This document shows positions 16,854-26,293 of a stretch of 64,000 nt of DNA, piece by piece; position 1 is the stretch's first letter, and each line of letters begins with the position of its first letter. The notes below the pieces were generated by a model. That model did not search any database. It had not been told where the DNA came from and saw only the letters and a program-made list of their open reading frames with translations. This DNA is from an uncultured Pelagibacteraceae bacterium (GTDB lineage: Bacteria; Pseudomonadota; Alphaproteobacteria; Pelagibacterales; Pelagibacteraceae). Location of the stretch: the NCBI GenBank assembly GCA_902589765.1, contig CACIUF010000001.1, positions 62,001-126,000 on the forward strand, given 5' to 3'. The position numbers and the translations under genes are program-made.

Positions 16854-19374
16854 TTTTTATCAATACAAGTTTATCTTAATATATGCTCTGCGAGATTTAA
16901 AAAGGAACTATAAAAAAATTTCTAGTATAATCATCACTTTGTTCATCAGTCTTTTTATATTAAGCGCAATATTTACTATTGAGGATAGTTTAAAAAAGGA
17001 ACTCAAAGAAAATGCTAAAGAGCTTTTAGGTGGAGACTTAGAAATTGATTATAACAGAAATCAAGGAAATATAGATTTATTAAATAAAGTTGAAGAATTT
17101 ACAACTATATCGGAGATGGTTGAATTCAGCACAATGCTTTCGACAACAAATCGAAAGAAAAATAAATCTTTATTTACTAGAATAAAAACAGTTGACCAAA
17201 AATATCCTTTATATGGTGAAGTAACTTATGAACCTGCTGATGCTTATGAAAGAATGCAAACTGAACCCTATACAATTTTAATTAATGAGAGTTTATCAAA
17301 AACCTTAAATATCAAAACAAATGAAATTGTAAAAATTCAAGATCAAGAATTTCTTGTTATTGGTAAGGTAAGCTCTGTTCCAGATGTAAGTGGATTTGTG
17401 ACTTTTGGAGATTGGGTTTTAACAGGTAAACAAACTTTAGATATCTTAAAACTTAATGGAATAGGAAATTTTTTAAATTATGAATATAAAGTAAAATTTA
17501 ATACCAATGATAATCCAGAAATAATCATAAAAAAAATCGAAAGTATTTTTAAAGATGATCAAAAGGTAAAAATTAGATATCCAGAAAATGCAGCAAGCGG
17601 ATTAAAAAGAGTAATTGGTAACTTTTCACAATTTTTATCCCTTGTCTCAATAAGTGCGATGCTTATTGCTGGTATTGGTATTGCTAATACTCTTTTGTCT
17701 TTTATAAATCAAAATAACTTGTCTATAGCAGTAAGAAAAGCCTTAGGTTTCTATTCCGGTAATATTAAAAAACTTTATTATCTTCAATTGGTTATATTAT
17801 TATTTATAATTACAATTTCAGCATATTTAAGTAGTTTATTAATTGTGCCATTAGCAGACAAATATTTGTCAAGTAGCTTTGGACTTAAGATAAATTTATT
17901 TTTTTCTTTTTTTAATTTTTTAAAAATATTTTTAATAGGTTTATTGGTTTTGATAATTTTTTCGATTCCTACAATTAGTTCTATCGATCAAGTCAAAGCT
18001 TCAAGTCTATTTAGAAATGTATTCCAAAACTTACAATTTTATTATTCAAAAAAATTAATTGGAATGAGTATTATAATGTTATTGATTTTGATTTTAATAT
18101 TTACTTATAGATCAGAAAATCTTGTTTATAGTCTTGGTTATTTTGGGGCATTTTTTATTTGTTTGATTATCTTTTTTCTACTTTCAAAGTTAATCATATT
18201 TTCTCTTAAAAAGTTTAAATTTAATTCGAGCACTCCTTTGAAGGTATCTATTAAAAATATTACACAATCAAAAAGTATTACACCTATTACAATTATGTCT
18301 TTAGGCCTTGGTGTTACATTACTTTTGACTTTGGCATTAGTTGGAACTAATTTTAAAAGAGAGATAGCAAAATCAATACCTGACATCGCTCCTGATTATT
18401 TTTTTGTGGGCATTCAAAATGGAGAGCGTGAAAAGTTTGAACAAAGAATTTTATCAATGGATCCTGGTGCAAATATTGAAATTGTGCCAATGGTTTCTTC
18501 AGGAATAGTAAAAATTAATGGTATAAATCCTAACACATATATTACACCTGAAAATGATAGTTATTGGGTTATTGGCAGTGAACGGAGATCATCTTGGACA
18601 AAAGAAGTTCCTGAGGATAATCTAATTATTGATGGTAAGTGGTGGGATTTGTCTAAACCAAATCAACTTCAGATATCATTAGACGCTAAGGTCGCAAAAG
18701 ATTTTAATATTAAATTAGGGGATATATTTACTTTAAATATCTATGGTAGAGAAATTGATGGTGAAATAGTCAATTTTAGACAAGTTGATTATAGAGATCT
18801 AAATATAAATTTTGCAATGCTTTTTAACCCTGACTTTGCAAAAAATATTCCTCACGAATATTTAGCAACCACAAAGTTCTATAATTTAAATAAATTTGAA
18901 GAAACAAAAATGCTTGAAATTTTCCCTAGTTTATCAATGATTAAAATTGCTGATTATTTAAATAAAGTAACTAATGTTTTAAATAAAGTTTTCATAGCAG
19001 TTATTGTCATTTCAACAGTCACTATCGTCATTGGTTTAATTGTAATATCAAGTGCAATAATGGTCCAAGGAAAAGTAAGAGAATACCAAAATTTGGTTTT
19101 TAAAATTTTAGGTTTTTCAAGAAAAGAGATTGTTTTTTCTTCGCTGATTGAATTTATGATTATTTTTATATCTGTAATAATGATTGCAGTTTTGTTTGCT
19201 GTAGTTGGTTCAAAATTTATTATTGAAAATATATTTGAGTTATTCTGGAAGTTTGATCTTAAAGTTTTGATTTATCTTGGTTTATCCATTGGTTTAGTAA
19301 CGTTGGTATTAATATTATTAACTAATATTAAATATTTAAATCCAAAGGTTTATCCTCTTATAAGAAATCAATAA
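16837..19374 (+). CDS. FtsX-like ABC permease, YbbP type
   Basis: An 845-residue permease. A TTG at 16801 in the same frame would add 12 residues inside the ATPase gene; the ATG at 16837 is preferred. It has one N-terminal membrane helix, a large periplasmic domain (about 60-260), a first FtsX block of three helices (about 270-400), further helices near 420-460, a second periplasmic domain, and a second FtsX block at the C-terminus. This doubled FtsX layout is that of YbbP. It forms the transporter with the upstream ATPase, next to the divergent tesA. Confidence 0.92.
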   Translation: MEKLNNFYQYKFILIYALRDLKRNYKKISSIIITLFISLFILSAIFTIEDSLKKELKENAKELLGGDLEIDYNRNQGNIDLLNKVEEFTTISEMVEFSTMLSTTNRKKNKSLFTRIKTVDQKYPLYGEVTYEPADAYERMQTEPYTILINESLSKTLNIKTNEIVKIQDQEFLVIGKVSSVPDVSGFVTFGDWVLTGKQTLDILKLNGIGNFLNYEYKVKFNTNDNPEIIIKKIESIFKDDQKVKIRYPENAASGLKRVIGNFSQFLSLVSISAMLIAGIGIANTLLSFINQNNLSIAVRKALGFYSGNIKKLYYLQLVILLFIITISAYLSSLLIVPLADKYLSSSFGLKINLFFSFFNFLKIFLIGLLVLIIFSIPTISSIDQVKASSLFRNVFQNLQFYYSKKLIGMSIIMLLILILIFTYRSENLVYSLGYFGAFFICLIIFFLLSKLIIFSLKKFKFNSSTPLKVSIKNITQSKSITPITIMSLGLGVTLLLTLALVGTNFKREIAKSIPDIAPDYFFVGIQNGEREKFEQRILSMDPGANIEIVPMVSSGIVKINGINPNTYITPENDSYWVIGSERRSSWTKEVPEDNLIIDGKWWDLSKPNQLQISLDAKVAKDFNIKLGDIFTLNIYGREIDGEIVNFRQVDYRDLNINFAMLFNPDFAKNIPHEYLATTKFYNLNKFEETKMLEIFPSLSMIKIADYLNKVTNVLNKVFIAVIVISTVTIVIGLIVISSAIMVQGKVREYQNLVFKILGFSRKEIVFSSLIEFMIIFISVIMIAVLFAVVGSKFIIENIFELFWKFDLKVLIYLGLSIGLVTLVLILLTNIKYLNPKVYPLIRNQ

Positions 19375-19384
19375 TCACTAAGAT

Positions 19385-20452
19385 CTATTTAGCCTTCTCC
19401 ATCAGCCAAAGGTTATCACTCGCCAAAAAGTAAATTTTTCCATTTTTTGGATGAACCTGGATATCTCTAATTCGTCCTATCTCATCTTTAAAAATTACAT
19501 CTTCTTTTATGTTGGATAAATCATTGAAGATTAGTTTTCTTAAGGATTGATCTTTTAATGATGTAATTAATGCATGACCATTCCATTCATTAAATTCGTT
19601 TCCTTTATAAATTGTAATTGCACTTGTTGCAATTGAAGGCACCCAATATTGTATTGCTTTTGTAAAGCCAGGTTTCCATTTTGGACCAATAGGAAACCCA
19701 GAATAATTTTTTCCTCCCCAGCCTAATATTTTCCAACCATAATTTTCACCTTTTTTTACTTCACCAAACCAATCACCACCTTTGGCACCATGGTTACTCA
19801 TATAAATTTTACCATCGTATGATGATAAAGTTAAACCTTGAGGATTTCTGATACCAATTTGATAAATTTCAGGTAGCCAATCTGGCTTATCTACAAATTT
19901 AGGATTGTCATTTGGAATACTTCCATCAAGTTTAATTCTTATAATACTCCCGGGATGTTTTGAGGGGTCTTGGGCAATCATGCCTTTACCTCTTTCACCA
20001 GCAGAGGCAAATAAGTGATTATCTTTGATAGCTAACCTTGAACCAAAATGATAACCAGAATCAATAGGAGGTTCAGCTTGAAAAATATTTTTAAAATTTA
20101 ATTTTTTTTTATCAAAAATAGCTTTAGCGATAGAGGTACTTGTTTTCCCATTACCTCTGTTTTCAGAATATGAAACATAAATAAAATTATCTTTATATAA
20201 GATATCTAAAAGACCACCCTGTCCGTGTTCTAGAAAATTTAGGTTATGATCAATTTCAACAGCTTTTTTTTGGCGTATATCTATGATCTTAATTTTTCCA
20301 CCTTTTTCAGTAATAATTAGTTCTTTATTATTTAAAAAAGACGAACCCCATGGGTCGTTAAGAACAACTAGTTTTTTAAATTTTAAATTTTGAGCAAATA
20401 AATTTGTTGAAAAAAATATAAAAAATATAATTACAAAAAAAAGATTTTTCAC
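19385..20452 (-). CDS. PQQ-type soluble sugar (aldose/sorbosone) dehydrogenase-like protein
   Basis: A periplasmic six-bladed beta-propeller of the glucose/sorbosone dehydrogenase family. I chose the GTG at 20450-20452, two bases after the SDR stop, because it gives a standard signal peptide ending near NLFAQ; an ATG at 20477-20479 lies inside the SDR gene. Visible motifs are GQGGLLDI, SAGERGKG, PGSIIRIKLDG, the GIRNPQGL stretch and HGAKGGDWFGE. The family oxidises aldoses with PQQ; PQQ synthesis genes are not seen in this window. Length is about 355 residues, as expected. Confidence 0.88.
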   Translation of the reverse strand: MKNLFFVIIFFIFFSTNLFAQNLKFKKLVVLNDPWGSSFLNNKELIITEKGGKIKIIDIRQKKAVEIDHNLNFLEHGQGGLLDILYKDNFIYVSYSENRGNGKTSTSIAKAIFDKKKLNFKNIFQAEPPIDSGYHFGSRLAIKDNHLFASAGERGKGMIAQDPSKHPGSIIRIKLDGSIPNDNPKFVDKPDWLPEIYQIGIRNPQGLTLSSYDGKIYMSNHGAKGGDWFGEVKKGENYGWKILGWGGKNYSGFPIGPKWKPGFTKAIQYWVPSIATSAITIYKGNEFNEWNGHALITSLKDQSLRKLIFNDLSNIKEDVIFKDEIGRIRDIQVHPKNGKIYFLASDNLWLMEKAK

Positions 20453-20453
20453 C

Positions 20454-21164
20454 TTATGAAAGTTTAGATCTTCCACCATCTACTGCAATAATTTGACCTG
20501 TTATCCAAGAGCTATCTTCAGTTATTAAAAATCTAGCTAAAGAGGCAGAGTCTTTTCCCTCTCCCAATCTTTTTAAAGGATGGGCCTTTGCAATACCATC
20601 TGCTAGGGCTTTATTCTTTAACATGGGCTCAGCAATTTTTGAATTAGTCAAGCTTGGCGCAATACAATTCACTCTTATGTTTGGAGCAAATTCAGCTGCA
20701 AGTGAGACTGTTAAACCCTCAACAGCTGCTTTTGTTGATGCAATAATTGCGTGATTTGTAAATCCTCTTTGAGCAGCAACAGTTGAAAATAAAACTATTG
20801 AGCCCTTATTTTTTTTCAAACTCTCTTGATAACCCTTAATAACTTCAACCGCAGAATAAAGATTTAATTTCATACATTTTACAAAATCTTGTTCTGTTAC
20901 CATTCTCACAGGTTTTAAGTCAATTGACCCAACACAATAAGCAACACCTTTTACATCAGAAATATCATTTTTAACTTTTTCTATAAATCCCTCTTCCAAA
21001 ACATCTGCGATAGTAAAAGGACACCCTAATCTCTCTGAAATATTTTTAACCTCGTTTTCATCTCTACCTACTAAATGTACACTATTTCCAGAATTTACTA
21101 ATTGTTCAGCCAAGCTTGATCCGATTGAACCTGTCGCACCAAAAATAAGATATTTTTCTGACAT
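20454..21164 (-). CDS. Short-chain dehydrogenase/reductase
   Basis: A 236-residue SDR. The N-terminal Rossmann motif is IFGATGSIGSSLA, and VHLVGRDE suggests NADP preference. The catalytic region contains S in VLFSTVAAQRGF, and the usual YxxxK is replaced by H-A-I-I-A-S-T-K (HxxxxxxK alignment), so the catalytic Tyr seems missing although the Lys is present. The C-terminal ITGQIIAVDGGR is the family end motif. It lies 28 bases from the divergent photolyase gene, and the same neighbourhood (SDR plus photolyase plus DUF2256) occurs in other marine bacteria as I recall it. Confidence 0.88.
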   Translation of the reverse strand: MSEKYLIFGATGSIGSSLAEQLVNSGNSVHLVGRDENEVKNISERLGCPFTIADVLEEGFIEKVKNDISDVKGVAYCVGSIDLKPVRMVTEQDFVKCMKLNLYSAVEVIKGYQESLKKNKGSIVLFSTVAAQRGFTNHAIIASTKAAVEGLTVSLAAEFAPNIRVNCIAPSLTNSKIAEPMLKNKALADGIAKAHPLKRLGEGKDSASLARFLITEDSSWITGQIIAVDGGRSKLS

Positions 21165-21191
21165 AAAAAATTTAATTAGTTATATTTAATT

Positions 21192-22682
21192 ATGAAGTTA
21201 TTTTTTATACTGGGCAATCAATTATTTCCATCAAAATACCTAGACCGCTTCAAAAAAGACCACCTTTTTTTCATGGCTGAAGATTACGAGCTTTGTACTT
21301 ATGAAAAACATCATAAACAAAAAATTCTTCTATTTTTATCATCAATGCGATCTCACGCAGATGTACTTAAAAAAGATAAGTTTAAAATAGAATACTCAGA
21401 AATAGAGGATAAAGAATTTAAGGAAAGTTATTTTAAAAAGCTTAAAAAATTAATTAGCACAAAAAAGATTAAGGAAATATCCAGTTTTGAAGTTGAGGAT
21501 AAGTTTTTTGAAAAAAAAATTAATCAATTTGTTAATAAAGAAAAAATAAAATGGAATATTATCCAGACGCCAATGTTTTTAAATTCAAGAGAGGATTTTA
21601 AAAAATATTTATCTAAATCCAAAAAACCATTTATGGCAACTTTCTACAAAGATGTCAGAAAAAAATCTGGAATATTAATGGGTGCTGATGGGAATCCTAC
21701 AGGAGGTAAGTGGAGTTTTGATGAGGATAATAGAAATAAATTACCAAAAAATATTTCAATCCCAAAATTTCCAAAAATAAATGAAACTTCTCATACTAAA
21801 AAGCTAAAACCTATTGTTGAAAAGCTATTTAAGGATCATCCTGGCAGTACCAAAAATTTCTGGTTTGCTACAGAACACAATGATGTCTTGAAGCTTTTAA
21901 ATTTTTTCATTAAAGAAAAATCAAATTTATTTGGTGATTACGAGGATGCAGTTGATCAAAAAGATAATATTTTGTTTCATAGTGCACTAAGTCCATATGT
22001 AAATTTAGGTCTTATAACTCCAGAATTTATAATTAAAAAAATTTTAGAATTTCATAAAAGTAAAAAAATAAGACTAAATTCTTTAGAGGGATACGTTCGT
22101 CAAATAATTGGTTGGAGAGAATTTATGAGAGGAATTTATCAAAGTTATTCTAGTGAAATGGAGACAGGAAATTTTTTCAAACAAAATCGTAAGATGAAAA
22201 AATCCTGGTATGACGGCACTACTGGATTACCACCATTGGATTATGCAATAAAGAACGCATTAAATCATGGATGGTCTCATCATATTGAAAGACTTATGAT
22301 TTTATCCAACATAATGAACCTTTGTGAGATCAAACCCACTATTGTTTACAAGTGGTTTATGGAAATGTTTGTGGACTCCTCAGATTGGGTGATGGTTCCA
22401 AATGTTTATGGAATGGGATTGTTTAGTGATGGCGGAATATTTGCAACTAAACCATACATTTGTGGATCAAGTTATTTTATGAAGATGATGGATTTTAAGA
22501 GGGGTGATTGGTGCAACATAATGGATGGGCTTTATTGGAGATTTATAGATCGAAATAGAAAGTTTTTTTTAAAAAATCCAAGGCTTTCAATGATGGTGAG
22601 AATTTTCGATAAGATGAAAACTGATAGAAAAAAATTGATTTTGTCAGCTGCAGATAAATTCATTAAAGAAAATACAATTTAG
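21192..22682 (+). CDS. PhrB-type cryptochrome/photolyase family protein
   Basis: A 496-residue member of the prokaryotic (6-4) photolyase / FeS-BCP branch ('photolyase-related protein'). It shows the N-terminal [11 protein letters not shown], the family linker [11 protein letters not shown], and FAD-domain motifs [26 protein letters not shown] and [17 protein letters not shown]. The class normally binds a 4Fe-4S cluster through four cysteines, including a CxxC in an insertion before the final LYW motif. Here that insertion is short and lacks CxxC; only C378, C424 and C441 are present in this part. It probably repairs UV lesions using light. Start: ATG 27 bases from the divergent SDR start. 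Confidence 0.92.
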   Translation: MKLFFILGNQLFPSKYLDRFKKDHLFFMAEDYELCTYEKHHKQKILLFLSSMRSHADVLKKDKFKIEYSEIEDKEFKESYFKKLKKLISTKKIKEISSFEVEDKFFEKKINQFVNKEKIKWNIIQTPMFLNSREDFKKYLSKSKKPFMATFYKDVRKKSGILMGADGNPTGGKWSFDEDNRNKLPKNISIPKFPKINETSHTKKLKPIVEKLFKDHPGSTKNFWFATEHNDVLKLLNFFIKEKSNLFGDYEDAVDQKDNILFHSALSPYVNLGLITPEFIIKKILEFHKSKKIRLNSLEGYVRQIIGWREFMRGIYQSYSSEMETGNFFKQNRKMKKSWYDGTTGLPPLDYAIKNALNHGWSHHIERLMILSNIMNLCEIKPTIVYKWFMEMFVDSSDWVMVPNVYGMGLFSDGGIFATKPYICGSSYFMKMMDFKRGDWCNIMDGLYWRFIDRNRKFFLKNPRLSMMVRIFDKMKTDRKKLILSAADKFIKENTI

Positions 22683-22810
22683 TGAAAAAAGAAAATTTAC
22701 CAATTAAAGTTTGTCCAATATGTCAAAGGCCATTTAAATGGAGAAAAAAATGGAGACTTAATTGGGAAAAAGTTAAGTATTGTTCAAAAAAATGTTCATC
22801 AAAAAAATAA
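22682..22810 (+). CDS. DUF2256 small zinc-ribbon-like protein
   Basis: A 42-residue protein starting with GTG that overlaps the photolyase TAG stop by one base (TAGTG). Two cysteine pairs, CPIC and CSKKC, frame the stretch RPFKWRKKW...WEKVKYC, which is the DUF2256 pattern and looks like a small zinc-binding fold. DUF2256 genes are commonly found beside photolyase/cryptochrome genes, which fits this position. Its last 19 bases overlap the next gene in another frame. Biochemical role unknown. Confidence 0.85.
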   Translation: MKKENLPIKVCPICQRPFKWRKKWRLNWEKVKYCSKKCSSKK

Positions 22811-24237
22811 AAAATTTTTATAAATATTCAATTTTATTTTTATTAATAATTCTTACAAACAACGCTCGTGCAGAATTTTTCGAGGATCTATCAAAAATTA
22901 TTGAGAATAATGAAAAAAGACTGAGCTATGGTATTTCAGTGACAGATTTTAATATGGATGGAAATAATGAGTTTTTAGTCACAGGTTTTGGTTTTCCGAA
23001 TTTAGCGTTATCTTTTCAAGATGGAAAATTGAAGAATATAAACCAACAAAAAATTTTTTCAGATATTTCAAAGAAAACCATTGGAGTTGCTGCATGTGAT
23101 ATTGATAAAGATGGCTTTGAAGAAATCTACTTTTTAAATACCGATACATATAGTGGAGTTAAAAAATATTCAGACAGATTATTGGATATAAAAGATAATA
23201 ATTATTTTGATTTATTTGAATTAGAAAAAAATAAAGAAAATCTAAATTTAACAGCAGGAAGATCTGTTGTTTGTGTAGATAGAAAGGGAGATGGTGAATA
23301 TGGAATTTATGTTGCAAACTACGGAGGACCAACAAGGTTTTATGAGATTGAAGATGAACTTATCAAAGATAAAGCTGAGAATTTAAATCTGGATAATATT
23401 ACCGGTGGAAGAGCAGTTATATCTGGGCATATTTTGACAGAAAGAGCCGATATCTTTGCGGCTAATGAGAGAGGAGCAAATTTTCTTTTTAAAAATAATA
23501 ATGGAAATTTTGATGATGTTGCATTTGATTATAGATTAGATGATGCAATCCAAAATGGACGTGGTACTGCTTTATCAGACATATATTACCGTGGTAGATT
23601 AGATATTTTAAGTGGTAATTGGCTTGGATATCACAGAGCTTGGGTCCTGGAAAATAATGAATTTAAAGACATTGGAAATAAAGATTTTGATGAACCCTCT
23701 AGAATAAGAACAATTATTTCTGCAGATTTTGATAATGATGGTTTTGATGAAGTTTTCATGAACAATATAGCAGAACCAAATAAGTTATTTCGTATTAAAG
23801 ATAATGGAAAATTTGAACAGATAAATTTTCAGGTAGGACTCGAAGCTAATGGATATGGAACTGGTGCTGCAGTCGCGGATATAGATAATGATGGAATTTT
23901 AGAATTATTAGTTTCTCGTGGTGAAAGTAAAGCACAAACATTAACTTTGTATAAAGCAAAAGTTGATAAAGGAAGTAAATACTTAAGGATTAAAGCATTA
24001 AATAAGTATGGTGCGCCAGCAAGAGGAGCCACTGTTACCTTAATAACTAATCAAAGAAAACATTCAAAAACAATTGATGCAGGATCTGGTTACTTATGCC
24101 AAATGGAACCTGTGGCACATTATGGAATTAGAAAAAAAGAAAAAAATTTTAAAGTAGAAATTAGATGGACAAATGGAAGTAAAGAAATGATTGATATAAA
24201 GAAACTTAACCAAACAATTATTGTAAGACAGAAATGA
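22792..24237 (+). CDS. Secreted FG-GAP/VCBS repeat protein with ASPIC/UnbV domain (CRTAC1-like)
   Basis: A 481-residue exported protein with a signal peptide ending at about NNARA. The body is a likely beta-propeller with several calcium-type loops: [27 protein letters not shown] and DIDNDGILE. The C-terminal about 85 residues form an ASPIC/UnbV domain ([11 protein letters not shown], then [16 protein letters not shown]). The domain pair is that of CRTAC1-like proteins, which bind calcium and have no firm enzymatic role. The ATG at 22792 lies inside the DUF2256 gene; an in-frame TTG at 22780 is the alternative. The following gene overlaps its stop by 4 bases. Confidence 0.85.
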   Translation: MFIKKIKNFYKYSILFLLIILTNNARAEFFEDLSKIIENNEKRLSYGISVTDFNMDGNNEFLVTGFGFPNLALSFQDGKLKNINQQKIFSDISKKTIGVAACDIDKDGFEEIYFLNTDTYSGVKKYSDRLLDIKDNNYFDLFELEKNKENLNLTAGRSVVCVDRKGDGEYGIYVANYGGPTRFYEIEDELIKDKAENLNLDNITGGRAVISGHILTERADIFAANERGANFLFKNNNGNFDDVAFDYRLDDAIQNGRGTALSDIYYRGRLDILSGNWLGYHRAWVLENNEFKDIGNKDFDEPSRIRTIISADFDNDGFDEVFMNNIAEPNKLFRIKDNGKFEQINFQVGLEANGYGTGAAVADIDNDGILELLVSRGESKAQTLTLYKAKVDKGSKYLRIKALNKYGAPARGATVTLITNQRKHSKTIDAGSGYLCQMEPVAHYGIRKKEKNFKVEIRWTNGSKEMIDIKKLNQTIIVRQK

Positions 24238-24923
24238 AAAAAATATTCAATATATTTTTAATTGTATTTTTAATATCATTTCAACTCAAGTCGTTTGCTG
24301 GAGAAAAAAATTATCACAAAGAGCTTATTACTGATTGGTCTAGAATATTCCCTGATAAAAATAGAAATGCCGCGGGACCAAAATTTTTTAAATATATCAT
24401 AGATAAAAAAATTACTTACAAAGACTTTGTTGAATTTAACAAATTATATTGTGCAGTTTCTGGGTCTTTAATTGACCCAAATAGTGACTCAGAATTCTTA
24501 TTTATTAAAGAAAGTAAAACGAATAAAAAAATTTGTGGAAACTATTATAGGTGTTGTGTTCCATGTTCGTGTGATCTTATGAAGTATTCTGAAGCTCAAA
24601 AGATGAAACATAAATTTGAGGATGGTTTTAAAGAATTCTATGTTTTAACAATAAAAAATCCTTGTTCTAAAAAAGATTTTCCCAATAGAGTAAATAAAGA
24701 TTATTTTTGTAATGGTGAAAAAATCAACAAATCAGAAGTGTATAGTCTTAACGATCGAATAGTAATAGGTTTATTGCACAATGGAAAAAATTGTGCGAAA
24801 GATGAGGTAGACTTTGTTAAAAGTCATCAAGTGACGGGTAGATATTGCGAGTTGAGAAATAATACACCTTTAGAAAATTTAGATGCTGGAATGGGTGATA
24901 TTTTTATAAAACTTGCGAGATAA
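24234..24923 (+). CDS. Secreted cysteine-rich protein of unknown function
   Basis: I do not recognise a family. The 229-residue product has a signal peptide (about residues 1-22, ending near KSFAG) and nine or more cysteines in the mature part, including the dense cluster CGNYYRCCVPCSCD at about 102-115. This suggests metal or disulfide chemistry in the periplasm. It overlaps the CRTAC1-like gene by ATGA and is 6 bases ahead of a small membrane protein, so it is probably co-expressed with both. Confidence 0.75.
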   Translation: MKKIFNIFLIVFLISFQLKSFAGEKNYHKELITDWSRIFPDKNRNAAGPKFFKYIIDKKITYKDFVEFNKLYCAVSGSLIDPNSDSEFLFIKESKTNKKICGNYYRCCVPCSCDLMKYSEAQKMKHKFEDGFKEFYVLTIKNPCSKKDFPNRVNKDYFCNGEKINKSEVYSLNDRIVIGLLHNGKNCAKDEVDFVKSHQVTGRYCELRNNTPLENLDAGMGDIFIKLAR

Positions 24924-24929
24924 ATAAAT

Positions 24930-25151
24930 ATGAATAATAAAATTTTTGAGTGGGCAGGTGTTATCACTGCAATATTGTACTCATTATTTGTAGCTATGAA
25001 TATTGGTATAGAGTTTTTTGGTTTTTGTTTACTACTAATATCTGCAATTCTAATTGGAATTTGGGCTTATCGAGGCGGTCATAGAGGAATATTATTTTTA
25101 CAATTCTTTTATGCTACAGCCGGGATTATTGGAATGTTTAGATGGTTTTAG
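24930..25151 (+). CDS. Small membrane protein of unknown function
   Basis: A 73-residue protein with two or three hydrophobic helices (about 7-25, 27-46 and 54-72) and the short basic loop YRGGHRG between the last two. I do not recognise a family. It is the last plus-strand gene of the photolyase block; its TAG stop nests with the TAA stop of the convergent FAD-domain gene (TTAG at 25148-25151). Confidence 0.65.
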   Translation: MNNKIFEWAGVITAILYSLFVAMNIGIEFFGFCLLLISAILIGIWAYRGGHRGILFLQFFYATAGIIGMFRWF

Positions 25152-26287
25152 TTAAGTGTTGAAATAATTTTTGGAATATAATTTTTAAAGTTAAAGAAAC
25201 CTTTATTACAATATTGCCAAGAGTTTTGATCAAGTTCTCTATAAAGGAAATTAATTTTAAAAGTATTTGAATTCAAATAATCTAAATTTTCTCCAATAGT
25301 TGGATACAACCCTACTGCTTTTTCTATCTTTTTAATTTCGCTAATATCTATAACTTCACAATCAATAGATTGATTTTTAAATCTTTGTTCCTGGTCTTGA
25401 ATAAGTGATGACTTAAATTTAAGAACTTTTTCACTTAGTTTGATACATCTATTTTCATTTTTATTCGAAATTATATAAAATTTTTTAAATTTATTATTTT
25501 GAAAATCACTTGTTTCAAAACAGAGGTTATTCTCGAATATTATCAAATTATTTTGATCAATATTTTCAGGATTAGTAAAATCCTGTTTTAAAATTGAGTA
25601 TTTTTTTTCAGAAATCTTGGGTGGAGCGTTTTCATTTAATTTAATATTGCTAAATCTATTATTTGTAAATTTTTTGATATTCCACTCACTTGCTAAATAA
25701 TGTTTTCCCTGTGTTTGAACACCTGCAACCCATCTCCACCCAAGAGTGTTTGATGCAGCGTCTCCATCATAAAGATGTTGCATAAAAAATTCCGCACCCA
25801 ATTGCCATGGCAAATTTAGTGTAAAAATCCAAATACTGGCAAACCACATTCTAGTATGATTATGTAAATAATTATTTTCTTTGAGTTCGTTGACCCAATA
25901 GTTAAAGCACTCAACATTTGTTTTTCCATCAATCGCGTTTTTATAATTTTGATTGTTTTGAAAATCCCCTTTAATCTTTTTTAATTCAATTAAAAAATCT
26001 GTCCAAACACTGGGTCTTAATTCTAACCAACCTTTCCAATATGTACGCCACAATACTTCTTGAATAAATTTTTCATTTTTTGCAAATGAAAATTTATCAA
26101 GAGATTTTTTGATAACTTCTTTTTCATTAATAATACCGTGAGTAATATATGGAGATAAACAAGAAATATTAGACCTGTTATCAGGTCCATAATCAAAGTT
26201 TCTAAGTTTTGAATATTCTGAGAGATTGTTTTCCACAAAATTATTTAGTTTATCTAAGGCCTTAGCCCTTGAAGCATCAAAATTCAT
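25148..26287 (-). CDS. Photolyase/cryptochrome FAD-binding domain protein with C-terminal alpha/beta region
   Basis: A 379-residue protein. Residues about 1-220 match the FAD-binding helical domain of photolyases: SNISCLSPYITHGII, the EVLWRTYWKGWLE helix, HNHTRMWFASIW and DGDAASNTLGWRWVAG. The usual N-terminal antenna-binding alpha/beta domain is absent. Instead, residues about 240-375 alternate short strands (NLIIFEN, KFYIIS, IDCEVIDI) and helices, and could be an antenna-like domain moved to the C-terminus. It is the second photolyase-type gene within 3.5 kb. DNA repair activity is likely but not shown by sequence alone. Confidence 0.82.
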   Translation of the reverse strand: MNFDASRAKALDKLNNFVENNLSEYSKLRNFDYGPDNRSNISCLSPYITHGIINEKEVIKKSLDKFSFAKNEKFIQEVLWRTYWKGWLELRPSVWTDFLIELKKIKGDFQNNQNYKNAIDGKTNVECFNYWVNELKENNYLHNHTRMWFASIWIFTLNLPWQLGAEFFMQHLYDGDAASNTLGWRWVAGVQTQGKHYLASEWNIKKFTNNRFSNIKLNENAPPKISEKKYSILKQDFTNPENIDQNNLIIFENNLCFETSDFQNNKFKKFYIISNKNENRCIKLSEKVLKFKSSLIQDQEQRFKNQSIDCEVIDISEIKKIEKAVGLYPTIGENLDYLNSNTFKINFLYRELDQNSWQYCNKGFFNFKNYIPKIISTLN

Positions 26288-26293
26288 TTTTAA

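Noticed and set aside
19385-26287. Horizontally acquired island
   Set aside because: Base composition and codon use look the same as in the flanks, and there are no tRNA, integrase, insertion sequence or flanking repeats.
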